A stretch of DNA of 64,000 bases from Duganella dendranthematis (GTDB taxonomy: Bacteria; Pseudomonadota; Gammaproteobacteria; Burkholderiales; Burkholderiaceae_D): the NCBI RefSeq assembly GCF_012849375.1, contig NZ_CP051684.1:5146001-5210000 (forward strand). The letters run 5' to 3'. The position numbers were made by a program, and so were the translations under genes. The notes below the pieces were generated by a model that saw only the letters and a list, made by a program, of their open reading frames with translations, did no database searches and had not been told where the DNA came from. Shown here one piece after another: positions 16,901 through 25,516 of this stretch. The number at the start of each line of letters is the position of its first letter. The first letter of the stretch is position 1.

Positions 16901-19114
16901 GACTTGTCCGATGTCGTTGTAGCGGTAGCTGTTGAGGAGGCCGAGTGAATCGGCCTGTGCCGTGAGGCGGCCAGGTTTGTCGATGTCACGGCTATAGTCG
17001 AAGCGGATCGATGCCAGCGCTTGCGCCGCTGCCGCTGTCATGTCGTTGTAGCGTGAAACGCTGCCGGCGCGGTCCTCGGTATCGTGGGTAATCGCGACGC
17101 CGCTGCCGTCCGGCAGGATGATACTGCTGGGCCGGCCTGCCGGGTCATATTCAAAAGTACTGCGCAGGTTTCCCGGACGCGTCACGGTTTGGATACGGCC
17201 ATCCGCATCGTACTCATAACGCAGTTGTCGCTGCATGGCGCCGCCGCTCAGTTCGATATGTTCCGGTTGGCCGCGGCGATTGCTGCGAATGCTGGCCAGC
17301 CAAACCAGATCGCCGTCCGTGACGCGCAGCTGGCTGGGCCGCAATGCTTCGTCGCGCGCCAGCACCTCGGTGACCAGATTGCCGGGGGCGGTGATGCGTG
17401 TGAGCCGTCCGTTGTGTGATCCTGCGCGCTCGTCGTATTGTGCCAGTTTTCCTTGCGCGGAGGCGCTGTTGCTGTCCGCGCCGTTATCGTATTCGAACAC
17501 GGTGACGTCGGAGTCAATCGGGCTGTTGGTTTTGCCATTGGGCAGCGGCCCGTCGATGTGCGTAAGCAGGCTGCGGCCATGGATGGTGGCGTAGCGATAC
17601 GTGGTGGTGCGCGCAATTGGCGCTGCGGCTTGTTTACCGGCGTAGGTAGGAATCCAGCCGGTTTCGGTCACGCTCAGCAGTTGGCCGGCGGCGTTGTAGG
17701 CGATGCGCGTTTGGCGCTCCTTGCCGGGCACCACGCTGGGCCAGGCGAGCAGCGTCGGTGCGACGTCTTCGCCCTGGTACGCCAGGCGCAGTTGCGGCAC
17801 GGCCGCGCCAGGTTTGCCGTGCTCGTAGCTGACTTTGCTGATGGCGACCGGGCGGCCCAGCTGGTCGAGCGTGCGCCGGATGGCGCTGATCGGCTCGCCG
17901 TTTTCGCTCAGTTTGATTGCCTCGACCAGTTGGCCCAGCTTGTCATAGGTGTAGCGCACATTGGTCTCGCCGCAGGTGGAGCAACCCGCACCGCGCACCT
18001 CCAGCAGGCGGTGCTCGCCGCCGACAATGGCGTGGCGGTAGACAGTACGCTGCCCCAGGCTATTGGTCAGCACCGTCTTGCCGCCTTCCCGGGTGTCGAG
18101 CGTGACCTTGCCGACATTGCCGGCGTGGGTGCTGAGATTGGCCTGGGCGTTGTCGTCGTAGCCAAAGGTGGCAAAGCGGGTGACGACGGGTTGGCCACGC
18201 GGCCCTGGCGTTTCGATGCTGATGCCGGTCAGCAGCCAGGGAAAGCGCGGATCTTCGTGATGGTAGACGCGGCTGACGCCGGCCGCAGAACCCGCCGGCA
18301 GTCGAACACGGGCCATATTGGCTAGCAGGATGCGGGCGTCGAAGGCGGTGCTGCCCTTGGGGACAGTGCTGCCATATTCGTAGGCGAAGCGGCCAACTGG
18401 ACTGTCGATGCGCTGTACGCCACGGAAGCGGTCGCCGGCCTTGGCGGTCTGCCGGTCCAGGTAAGCCAGGTGCAGGCTGCGGCCCTGCGGGTCAGTGACG
18501 CTGACCAGGAGCTGGTCGGCGTCGTACTGGAGGGAGACGGCTTCGCCGCTGGAGGCGGTGATGCGATCGAGTTTTCCGCCGCTGTTGAAGTGCAGGCGGC
18601 GTCCGCTGGGCCAGGTCCAGGTGTAGTCGTTGGCACCGTTCGGCTCTTGCCCGAGTACGATGCGGCCGTTGGCCGGCAGGACAGTGCTGCACAGGTTGGG
18701 ATGTTTCGGGTTCCTGTCGAAGATCAGCCGGGAACCATCGGCCTGGAGTATCTGGATCTTGCGGGATTTGTCGATGAGTTCCGTCTCGTAGGACAGTTTC
18801 CACTCTCGGCCCATCGGTCCGCTTGGCGTGCCAGGCTTGCTGTAGGCGCTGTTGTAGTGTCGCACGACTTCCAGCCCGAGGATGCCGGGTAGCGCCGGCA
18901 TGTCGTCTTCGCGCTGGTACTTGTTGCCGGTCATGACGTTGAGCGGGTTGCCGGCGCCAGCGTCGACGCCGCCGCTGGCGCTGATGCTGGCCGGGGAACT
19001 CAGCGTGCATGCGGACGGAGGCCCGCCCGGCACAGGGCCGCACTCTGCCATGGCGGCGCCGGATAGCAGCAGGCAACAGAACGATAGCAGCATGCTTCGA
19101 TGGAATGTCTTCAT
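13952..19114 (-). CDS. Exported RHS/YD-repeat protein with PLC-like C-terminal domain
   Basis: 1720 residues from ATG at 19114, chosen because it begins a signal peptide (MKTFHRSMLLSFCCLLLSGA) and has GAGG upstream; the longer frame runs into the neighbouring gene. A conventional RHS shell follows: NVMTGNKYQRE near the start, many YD repeats, then the core motif GRYLAPDPLGVSAGTNPYTY and DPLGL at residues 1407-1411. The remaining ~309 residues form a separate tip with His1417, His1477, a LHAFEDTFAHR helix (His1548, Asp1552, His1556), GIGHLMG and DPDYTYNHP. This spacing recalls DUF6765 / zinc phospholipase C-P1 nuclease folds. The tip DNA is AT-rich compared with the core. The gene closes the Tad array. 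Confidence 0.82.
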   Translation of the reverse strand: MKTFHRSMLLSFCCLLLSGAAMAECGPVPGGPPSACTLSSPASISASGGVDAGAGNPLNVMTGNKYQREDDMPALPGILGLEVVRHYNSAYSKPGTPSGPMGREWKLSYETELIDKSRKIQILQADGSRLIFDRNPKHPNLCSTVLPANGRIVLGQEPNGANDYTWTWPSGRRLHFNSGGKLDRITASSGEAVSLQYDADQLLVSVTDPQGRSLHLAYLDRQTAKAGDRFRGVQRIDSPVGRFAYEYGSTVPKGSTAFDARILLANMARVRLPAGSAAGVSRVYHHEDPRFPWLLTGISIETPGPRGQPVVTRFATFGYDDNAQANLSTHAGNVGKVTLDTREGGKTVLTNSLGQRTVYRHAIVGGEHRLLEVRGAGCSTCGETNVRYTYDKLGQLVEAIKLSENGEPISAIRRTLDQLGRPVAISKVSYEHGKPGAAVPQLRLAYQGEDVAPTLLAWPSVVPGKERQTRIAYNAAGQLLSVTETGWIPTYAGKQAAAPIARTTTYRYATIHGRSLLTHIDGPLPNGKTNSPIDSDVTVFEYDNGADSNSASAQGKLAQYDERAGSHNGRLTRITAPGNLVTEVLARDEALRPSQLRVTDGDLVWLASIRSNRRGQPEHIELSGGAMQRQLRYEYDADGRIQTVTRPGNLRSTFEYDPAGRPSSIILPDGSGVAITHDTEDRAGSVSRYNDMTAAAAQALASIRFDYSRDIDKPGRLTAQADSLGLLNSYRYNDIGQVIAITNAIGARATFAYDADGRLANRTDAADSKDAASLALAYDNAGHATQVTAPNAVNTLRRYDDFGLKVFEADPDRGVTLFRYDVAGRPLVRIDETGTATSYSYDHAGRLLAVGKDKITNLLQYRYRGSRLAGMVSTTDGNPAHAVERLEYQYDALGQKTKETRWLADVTARTASEALLFITRYEYDEAGRLVHQVLPDGHSLHYRFAAAGDARQRADQRYRPGQLHAILFDDQIVVSDIEQTIAGGLTGYTMSNGARQQIQLDRRGRIAQLRTVADSANGPWWRRIAAWFSSKPDSANTPLYQQINHYDEADRLVQIERQIAAPDVGKPPNARREIYAYDRMDRLTSIVSSDGADSTFRYDPVGNRVAESVKFTHQFGDEIPATEPTALRFNYAPRGNWLLSTTQANATAVPHVQNAWFYHPTGLPIVQLRWQTSGATNRHIFYSRDKRPLSVYENSQLIARYHYNSQGERIAKTIFSLRSELVPVSLAKVAIRGETTYSLYNDERLAAETDSRGHITAHYVYLYGKPVAKVEMMDSTSLIRRLWSAVKMRTEGKARSSLPQVFAIVADHLGTPQEVLDERRQAVWQAATAAFGQARVTYAAVSKNGKPFQMDLRFPGQVYDAETGLHYNYLRDYDPLLGRYLAPDPLGVSAGTNPYTYASNNPLTNVDPLGLYQIDVHYYMTFFLAITAGVDKDVARQIALATEYIDTNPVTRPMKDGRFLDYWDSVFINQPALVRYHFVEDGYDPPRTAVESLYYITTGSDLQSYVDRRIVMPASPQLQRLLDASNFAKTDPNANCLSSAQLFGEYLHAFEDTFAHRDRFNEPYAATTGGLGIGHLMGSKDPDYTYNHPTLEIAGIPIAPWDNNEARTLEMETEVFSKLKAFSNPANHQESSINTITYTLKVFNAFQASEDSANIGDKVAILNNALQYLGYSGIDLTYQQGRDAYSDNQAATNRDDALSRLTPSDYVGTILPRGTSPLPK

Positions 19115-19122
19115 TGACTGCC

Positions 19123-20409
19123 TCAGTCTGGTTTGCAGCACATCACGGAACACGGCGGCCCCTCGCAATGCGTTGGGTCGATCAGCGGGTTGCATGCCGG
19201 TGGCGTCGGTGGCGTGGGCGTTGTCGGGTCGGCGCAACTGGCGTTGTTGCAGGACGGCGGCGGGTCGTGCGTGACGGGTGGATCGCCGGGGTTGACTGGC
19301 GTGCCGCCGTTGCCTGGGCCGGGTGATGAAGTTGGCGCAGCGGGCTCGATAGCGTCGGATTGCATGTGCAGCGTGATATTGGTCACGACCGGAATGCGGC
19401 CGTCGGCGAGCAGCTTGGTATGGAAGGCGTCGGTATGCGGGTCCAGCCACTTCAGGTAGGTGCCGTACAGGTTTTTGACAAACGGTACCTTGGGCAGGTA
19501 GCCGTGGGTGATGCGCAGTTTGATGAGGTTGGCATCCTGGATGGTCTGGCCCGAGGTGGCGCCCACCGTCTGGTCCTTGAACGCTTGTCCGCTGTTGGGA
19601 ATGACGCGGCGGCTGCCGGTATGCAGTGCGGCCTGCCGTACCGGGTCATTCCAATCAGTAAAGCTTTCCTTGGTCGGGTTGAGCAGTTCGATGTTGACGT
19701 TGCCGGTCCCATTGGCGCCGATGTCTTCGCTTGCCTTGGTCAGCGACGTGGCCCGATCATCCGGCGTTTGGCCGCCGCCATACAGCGGCACCAGTGCGCG
19801 CACATAGGCCGCATGGACGCTGTCGACGCTGGCATTGGCGGTGGCGCCCTCGCGCGCCGCCATGAAGCTCGCGTAGTTGATTTGAGTCCTGGCGAAAAAC
19901 AGCATGCCGTATTGCAGCACCGCCAGCCCCAGCAAGGTGATGATGGGGCCGACGACGGTAAACTCAATCATCGCCGAGCCGCGCTGTGATCTATGCCGGG
20001 GCTGCTGCACCGGCGCGTGGGGCAGGTGGGGATGGACCAGGCGGTCGCCCGGTTGAATCGCCATCGCCTCGACCGCGCCGGCCGCCAGCTCCAGCGTGTG
20101 GGCGGCACGCCGGTAGCGCTGGCCGTCACCGTCCCTGCCAATACCGCTGAAGCTGACCCGCCAGGGATGCAGCGGCGTGATGCATTCGGTGACGACGCCA
20201 TGCTGGTCCAGGTACACCACGTCGATGGGATAGCGCAGGAAGGCGCCGTGGACGCTGCGGCAGCGGGTGATCAGCAGCCCTTGCGCGGGTTGCAAAGGTC
20301 CGGCCAGCATCAGCCCGCGAAAGCGCGACAGGAAGCTATTTGCCAGCCGCACATCGAGCCGGTGCGCGCCGCTGGCCGTATGGATGGTGCAGGTTTGTGG
20401 GAAGGTCAT
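19123..20409 (-). CDS. DUF192-TadE fusion pilus protein
   Basis: 428 residues. Residues 1-125 match the DUF192 fold (LANSFLSRFRGLMLAG, SVHGAFLRYPIDVVYLD, AAHTLELAAGAVEAM). Then SQRGSAMIEFTVVGPIITL (from about residue 141) is a TadE pseudopilin N-terminus, with a prepilin-type Gly-Ser site, the Glu five residues later and a hydrophobic helix. The remainder is a TadE-like soluble domain ending in a Pro-rich, Cys-rich tail. TadE proteins are minor pseudopilins of the Tad secretion system; DUF192 proteins usually stand alone. The fusion buries the prepilin cleavage site mid-protein, so cleavage would release DUF192. Its stop is 8 bp before the RHS ATG. Confidence 0.8.
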   Translation of the reverse strand: MTFPQTCTIHTASGAHRLDVRLANSFLSRFRGLMLAGPLQPAQGLLITRCRSVHGAFLRYPIDVVYLDQHGVVTECITPLHPWRVSFSGIGRDGDGQRYRRAAHTLELAAGAVEAMAIQPGDRLVHPHLPHAPVQQPRHRSQRGSAMIEFTVVGPIITLLGLAVLQYGMLFFARTQINYASFMAAREGATANASVDSVHAAYVRALVPLYGGGQTPDDRATSLTKASEDIGANGTGNVNIELLNPTKESFTDWNDPVRQAALHTGSRRVIPNSGQAFKDQTVGATSGQTIQDANLIKLRITHGYLPKVPFVKNLYGTYLKWLDPHTDAFHTKLLADGRIPVVTNITLHMQSDAIEPAAPTSSPGPGNGGTPVNPGDPPVTHDPPPSCNNASCADPTTPTPPTPPACNPLIDPTHCEGPPCSVMCCKPD

Positions 20410-20421
20410 GGCGGTCGTTCC

Positions 20422-21342
20422 TTATAGTCCCGAATGCATGAACTGAATGACGATGGGGAAGAACAAGACGATGAAGGTGCAAGGGAAGATGAAGGCGATC
20501 AGCGGAAATAGCAGCTTGACGGGCGCTTCCATCGCCAGTTTTTCGGCGCGCAGGAAGCGCTCCGAGCGCCGCTGATCGGCCTGCGCCCGCAATACCGGCC
20601 CCAGATTCATGCCCATCCGCTCGGCCTGTATCATCGCCGTGATGAAATTGGTGACGGCCGGCTCCTGCACGCGCTCGCTCATGGCGCGCAGCGCATCGGC
20701 CCGCGCCTTGCCGTTGCGGACATCGCGCAGCACCCGGTTGATTTCCTCCCGCAGCGTGCCGTTCGGCCCCTTGAGCGCGGCCTGGTTGAGCGCACCCTGA
20801 AGGTTGAGTCCGGCTTCCACGCAAAGAGTGATGAGGTCGAGATAAAACGGTAGCGTCTTGTGCAGCTCGCTTTTGCGCAGCGCGATGCGGTCGCGCAGCC
20901 AGATGCCGACATAGATCCAGCCGGCCAGCGCGGCGCTGACGCCGACTTCCCAGTAGCGCGCGGCGCCGAAGCCGCCGGACGTGCTGCCCTGGCCCAGCGA
21001 GTCCAGCACCCAGCACGAGAAGCTGGCGACGGCGAGCGCGCAAAACAGGCGGGCCGCAGTGAATTGGGCGGGGCTGATGCTGTATTCCAGGCCGGCCTTG
21101 CGCAAGCGCACCGGCAGCGCGGCGGTCGGCGCGCGCGAGATGAAGGGGTGCAAGGCATGGCCGCACCAATGGATCGGCCACCAGAACAGCCGGAAGCCCA
21201 GCGGCGGCCGATCCTTGTAGCTGCGGTCCTCGGCCGGAATGGCGGCGACGGTGCGGGCAATCAGCATGGCAACCAGCGCCACCGCCAAGCCAGACAGCAT
21301 GGCCAGCGTAGTGATGATCAGTTCGATGCGGGTAGCGGCCAT
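20422..21342 (-). CDS. tadC: Tad inner-membrane platform protein TadC
   Basis: 306 residues with the T2SS F (GspF) domain: TLPFYLDLITLCVEAGLNL, the GTLREEINRVLRDVRNGKAR segment and FITAMIQAERMGMNLGPVLRAQADQRR, followed by two C-terminal hydrophobic helices (LLFPLIAFIFPCTFIVLFF). N-terminal helices include TTLAMLSGLAVALVAML. TadC pairs with TadB to form the platform that couples the TadA motor to pilus assembly. It lies 9 bp downstream of tadB, in the usual tadA-tadB-tadC order. Confidence 0.88.
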   Translation of the reverse strand: MAATRIELIITTLAMLSGLAVALVAMLIARTVAAIPAEDRSYKDRPPLGFRLFWWPIHWCGHALHPFISRAPTAALPVRLRKAGLEYSISPAQFTAARLFCALAVASFSCWVLDSLGQGSTSGGFGAARYWEVGVSAALAGWIYVGIWLRDRIALRKSELHKTLPFYLDLITLCVEAGLNLQGALNQAALKGPNGTLREEINRVLRDVRNGKARADALRAMSERVQEPAVTNFITAMIQAERMGMNLGPVLRAQADQRRSERFLRAEKLAMEAPVKLLFPLIAFIFPCTFIVLFFPIVIQFMHSGL

Positions 21343-21351
21343 GGCATGCTC

Positions 21352-22212
21352 CTAGACATCGATGGCGACGATGCGCCGGATCACGTGGATGCCGAGGCAT
21401 TCGAGCGTGATGATGACGGCCAGGGCGCCCCAGCCCATGCGCGTATGCCACAACTGCGCCATGGCGTCCGGTTCCATGTGGTCGAGCACCAGCATCAGCA
21501 AGAGCGGCAGCAGGCCGACGATCCAGGCCTGCAATTTGCCCTGTGCCGTCAGTGCGCGGATCTTGCCTTCGATTTGCAGGCGGCTGCGCACGGTGTTGGC
21601 GGTGCGTTCCAGCATTTCCGCCAGGCCGCCGCCGGTCTCGGTGGCGATGCGCATGGCTGAGACCACGAGGATCGTGGTCTGGGTCGGAATGCGACGCACC
21701 AGGCCATTCAGGCTTTGCTCCAGCGTGACGCCGAGGCGCTGTTCGCGCAGCATCAGCGTAAACTCCTGGCCTAGCGGCGCCGGCGCCTCCACCACCAGCT
21801 GCGAGATGGCCATGTTCAGGCTCAGGCCCGCGCGCAGGGCGCCGGCCAGCATCATCAGGGCGTCCGGCAATTGCTCTTCGAATTGGCGCAACCGGCGCAG
21901 GCGCAGCCACGCGTAGACTGCGCGCGGCAGTAGCGCCAGGCCACCGCAGACGGTGGCGGCCACCAGCACGCTGCCGCTGGCCAGGCCGGCGACAATCGCG
22001 CCCAGCGTCATCAGTGCGGCGTGCGCCATGAATATCTTGGCGGGGTCGATAAACAGGAAAAATTCGCGGACTTGAAAACGCGTGCGTTCCGTGAAGTGGG
22101 CGCGGTAGCTGGCCATGGTGACGATGCCGATATCAATGACCAGCCAGGCGAGGATGGCGGCGGCCAGCGCGGCGACGCAGGTAATGAACATCAGCATGGA
22201 GGTGGCGCTCAT
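21352..22212 (-). CDS. tadB: Tad inner-membrane platform protein TadB
   Basis: 286 residues from the ATG at 22212, which overlaps the tadA stop (ATGA). Longer frames extend into tadA and are unlikely. It has an N-terminal membrane helix, a cytosolic stretch (TRFQVREFFLFIDPAKIF) and helices around residues 60-90. The T2SS F domain follows: QLPDALMMLAGALRAGLSL, LEQSLNGLVRRIP and VVSAMRIATETGGGLAEMLE. Two C-terminal helices complete it. Role as for TadC: platform for the pilus ATPase. Confidence 0.88.
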   Translation of the reverse strand: MSATSMLMFITCVAALAAAILAWLVIDIGIVTMASYRAHFTERTRFQVREFFLFIDPAKIFMAHAALMTLGAIVAGLASGSVLVAATVCGGLALLPRAVYAWLRLRRLRQFEEQLPDALMMLAGALRAGLSLNMAISQLVVEAPAPLGQEFTLMLREQRLGVTLEQSLNGLVRRIPTQTTILVVSAMRIATETGGGLAEMLERTANTVRSRLQIEGKIRALTAQGKLQAWIVGLLPLLLMLVLDHMEPDAMAQLWHTRMGWGALAVIITLECLGIHVIRRIVAIDV

Positions 22213-23969
22213 GACGGCGCTCCCGGTTTGAAGATGCTCATGTCCAGCGCGTTGCCGACGGCGCGCAAGCTCTCGTAGAAGCTGGGCACCATGTCGCAGC
22301 CGCTGAAATAGCCGCGCACCTTGTTGCCGTCCGGCGTCGTCACGTAGCCAAGATTGACGAAGCGGAACAGCTCCTGCATCTGGAATTTTCCGCCTTCCAT
22401 GCCGGTGATCTCGGTGATGCTGGTGACCATGCGCGTGCCGCAGGCAAAGCGGGTCTGTTGCACAATCAGCTGGATGGCGGCGGCGACCTGTTCGCGGATG
22501 GCGGGCAGCGGCAATTCCATGCCGGCCATCAGCACCATGGTTTCCAGGCGCGCCAGCGCGTCGCGCGGGCTGTTGGCATGCAGTGTGGTGAGCGAGCCGT
22601 CGTGGCCGGTGTTCATCGCCTGCAGCATGTCGAGCGCTTCGCCGCTGCGGCATTCGCCGACCACGATGCGGTCGGGGCGCATGCGCAGCGTGTTGCGGAC
22701 CAGCTCCCGGATCGGGACGGCGCCTTTGCCTTCGACGTTGGCAGGCCGTGCCTCCAGGCTGATCCAGTGCTCATGGTGCAACTGCAGTTCGGCTGCGTCT
22801 TCGACGGTGATGATGCGCTCGCCAGCCGGGATGAAGTTGGACAAAATATTGAGCAGGGTGGTCTTGCCGGACCCTGTGCCGCCGGACACGACGATATTTT
22901 TGCGCGCGGCCACGCAGATCTCCAGAAACGCCGCCATCGCGGCGCTGAGCGCCCCCAGAGAGACCAGGTCGTCCGCCGTCATCTTGTATTGGGCGAATTT
23001 GCGTATGGTCAGGGCAGGGCCTTTCAAGGCCAGCGGTGAAATGATGGCGTTGACGCGTGAGCCGTCTTTCAGGCGCGCATCGACCATCGGCGAGGATTCG
23101 TCGATGCGCCGGCCCAGCGGTGCGACGATGCGTTCGATCACGCCCAGCACGGCGCGGTCGCTGGTAAAGGTGAGCGGGTGTTTTTCCAGCCGCCCGCGGC
23201 GCTCGATGTAGATTTTGTCGAACTGGTTGACCATGATTTCAGTCACGCCGGCGTCCGCCAGCAGTTCTTCCAGCGGTCCCAGGCCCACGGCCTCGTCCAG
23301 CACTTGCCGGGCCAGCAGTTCGTGGTCGAGCTGCGGCGGCAGGCTGGCGCGTTGTTCGCGCATGATGTCGTGCAGGTAGCGCTGGGTTTCCGCGCGCAAT
23401 TGCGCGTCGCTCATTTTCGAGACGTCGTGGCGGCGCAGGTCCATGGTTTCCAGCAGGATGGCGTGGAGTCGCTGGCGCCACTCGAATTCGAGCTGCTGCC
23501 GCGCCAGCGGGGCGAGTATCAGCGGGTAGCCGTCCTCCAGCGGCTCTGTCCGCTTTTGCTGGGCCAATTCGGCCGCCAGGCGAGAGGAGTGGATTTCCGC
23601 CGTGGCGCGCTGGTTGCGCGCGGCGGCGCTGGCCGAGCGCGAATGTGGCGCGGCTGCCTGCACCGGCTGCACCGCACTGGGCTGGTACGGCACCTGTAGT
23701 TTATACGGGCCGATGCCGATCACGTCGGTTGCGGCCAGCGGCCCATGCTCGGTGGTGACCCGCACGCCGTTGACGCTGGTGCCGATGTAGGAACCCAGGT
23801 CTTCCAGTAGCACGCCTGAGGGCGTGCGCAGCAGGCGCGCGTGCTCCTTGGCCACCCGCCAACTGTCGAGCCAGATGTCGTTGCTGGTCTTGCTGCCGAC
23901 CAGGCAGTCGTCCGGCACGTGGACCTGTCTGCCGCTACCGTCGGGGTTGAGGATGTCGACCTGGAACAT
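22209..23969 (-). CDS. tadA: Tad pilus ATPase TadA/CpaF with N-terminal FHA domain
   Basis: 586 residues, about 120-150 longer than ordinary CpaF. Residues 20-90 form a forkhead-associated domain (GSKTSNDIWLDSWRVAKEHA, then LLEDLGSYIGTSVNGVRV), which normally binds phosphothreonine. A linker follows, then the secretion ATPase: EIMVNQFDKIYIERRGRLE, Walker A GGTGSGKT at 363-370, the aspartate box ITVEDAAELQLHHEHWI, RMRPDRIVVGECRSGEALDM and the His box (TGHDGSLTTLHANSP). It powers Flp pilus assembly at the inner membrane. No separate TadZ/CpaE gene is visible, so the FHA domain may supply localisation or regulation. It starts 12 bp after the secretin stop. Confidence 0.9.
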   Translation of the reverse strand: MFQVDILNPDGSGRQVHVPDDCLVGSKTSNDIWLDSWRVAKEHARLLRTPSGVLLEDLGSYIGTSVNGVRVTTEHGPLAATDVIGIGPYKLQVPYQPSAVQPVQAAAPHSRSASAAARNQRATAEIHSSRLAAELAQQKRTEPLEDGYPLILAPLARQQLEFEWRQRLHAILLETMDLRRHDVSKMSDAQLRAETQRYLHDIMREQRASLPPQLDHELLARQVLDEAVGLGPLEELLADAGVTEIMVNQFDKIYIERRGRLEKHPLTFTSDRAVLGVIERIVAPLGRRIDESSPMVDARLKDGSRVNAIISPLALKGPALTIRKFAQYKMTADDLVSLGALSAAMAAFLEICVAARKNIVVSGGTGSGKTTLLNILSNFIPAGERIITVEDAAELQLHHEHWISLEARPANVEGKGAVPIRELVRNTLRMRPDRIVVGECRSGEALDMLQAMNTGHDGSLTTLHANSPRDALARLETMVLMAGMELPLPAIREQVAAAIQLIVQQTRFACGTRMVTSITEITGMEGGKFQMQELFRFVNLGYVTTPDGNKVRGYFSGCDMVPSFYESLRAVGNALDMSIFKPGAPS

Positions 23970-23981
23970 GCTTGGCTCCCG

Positions 23982-25445
23982 CTATGGCGCTGGCGCGTCC
24001 GGCACGGCCGCCGCCGGCGCCTGGTTGAAGCCGGCGGCATCGGCGCCGGGCTGGAGCGGATTGCTCAGGTAGGGCTGCCGGCCGAGGTTGCGTTCCAGGC
24101 GCTCGCCGGCGCGTTGCGTCCGGTCCACCAGGCCGGCGCTGCGGCTGTCGACAATGCTCGGCGTGACGAATACCACCAGCTCGGTCTCCTTGTTTTGGAA
24201 ACGCCTGGAGCGGAACAGCGCGCCGAGAATCGGAATGTCGCCCAGCAGCGGCACCTTGTCGATATCGGTACTGCTGTTGCGTTGTAGCAGACCGGACAGA
24301 ACAATGGTTTCACCCTGCCGGACGTTGAATTCGGTCTTGGTGCGGCGCGTGAGCAGGGCCGGGCCGCTGGCGGTGGAGAGCGAGGCGTCGATCGAGCTGA
24401 CCTCGGATTCGATGGCGGCGCGGATCACACCATTGCTGCCCACTTTGGGTTCGATATCCAGCTTGACGCCGTATGGTTTGAATTGCACGGTCACGCCGTT
24501 GATGCTGGCCACCGAATAGGGGATTTCGCCGCCAGCCAGGAAGCTGGCCTTGTAGCCGCTGCGGGTCGACAATTGCGGTTCAGCCAGTACGCTGGCCGTG
24601 CCTTTCTGTTCCAGCGCCAGCAGCTGCGCGTTCAGCCCCAGGTTGATGGCGCTGAGGATGGTCAGATTGGACGGTAGCGGCACGTAGCTGCCGCTGCCGC
24701 CACCCGGCACGCTGATCGGCGGCGCGTTGGTGTCGCCGGTCCTGACGGTGATCGCGTAGCCGCCGGCGTCGCCGCGACTGGAGGGGGCCCAGATGCCGCC
24801 CACGGCCGCGCCGCCGGTGGCGCTCCATTTCAAGCCGAGTTCGCGCAATTCGGTCTTGGGAAACTCGACCACTTTGACGTCCATCATGACCATCTGCTCC
24901 CAGCCGATGGGGCTGGTGAAGTTGACGATCAACGGGTAGCGCTTGGCCAGTTCGGCGACCTTATCGCGGTCAGCATCGGACAGTTCGTCGCCTTCGACGA
25001 CTACCTTGTCGCCCACCACGCTGGCCTTGGCCTTCGGTATCGTCGCCAGGAAGGTCGCGACTTCGCGGGCGTAGCGGCCCATGTCGGCTTGCAGCACCGT
25101 GACTTTCACGCGTTGGACGCGGCCGTCCTGGTGCCACAGGAACAGGGTCGAGTTGCCGGCGCCGTTGGCGAAAATGATGACGTCCTTGTCGTCCAGCGCA
25201 TTGGCGGTAATGACCTGGCCGTTGCCCACGGCGATGCGCGCGATGCCGGGCGCCGGGAACACGCGCGACTCGCCGGTGAACAGTTCAAGTTCCGGCGCCG
25301 GCTCGGCATCCTCCTGCTTTTTGATGGGGGCATAGCGTTCGGCTGGCTTGCCCTGCGTGACGCGCTGTGGCGGGGTTTGCGCGTGCGCGCCGGCCATGGT
25401 TGTGATTAGCAGGACGGAGAGCCAGTTGCGGAAAAGGCTGTTCAT
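23982..25445 (-). CDS. cpaC: Tad outer-membrane secretin RcpA/CpaC
   Basis: 487 residues from ATG at 25445 (GTG at 25451 is possible). A signal peptide (FRNWLSVLLITTMAGAHA) is followed by the pilus/T2SS N-terminal domain (ELELFTGESRVFPAPGIARI), a BON-like segment (KVVVEGDELSDADRDKVAEL) and the secretin core. The closing secretin signature is present: VPLLGDIPILGALFRSRRF, then ETELVVFVTPSIV. It forms the outer-membrane channel for the pilus. It lies downstream of cpaB as in standard Tad loci. Confidence 0.9.
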   Translation of the reverse strand: MNSLFRNWLSVLLITTMAGAHAQTPPQRVTQGKPAERYAPIKKQEDAEPAPELELFTGESRVFPAPGIARIAVGNGQVITANALDDKDVIIFANGAGNSTLFLWHQDGRVQRVKVTVLQADMGRYAREVATFLATIPKAKASVVGDKVVVEGDELSDADRDKVAELAKRYPLIVNFTSPIGWEQMVMMDVKVVEFPKTELRELGLKWSATGGAAVGGIWAPSSRGDAGGYAITVRTGDTNAPPISVPGGGSGSYVPLPSNLTILSAINLGLNAQLLALEQKGTASVLAEPQLSTRSGYKASFLAGGEIPYSVASINGVTVQFKPYGVKLDIEPKVGSNGVIRAAIESEVSSIDASLSTASGPALLTRRTKTEFNVRQGETIVLSGLLQRNSSTDIDKVPLLGDIPILGALFRSRRFQNKETELVVFVTPSIVDSRSAGLVDRTQRAGERLERNLGRQPYLSNPLQPGADAAGFNQAPAAAVPDAPAP

Positions 25446-25516
25446 GAGCACTGTCCAAAAAAGGGCGTGAGAGTGCGGCGCGCGGCGGTGCCGGGCGGTG
25501 ACGTTGCGTCGTCAGG

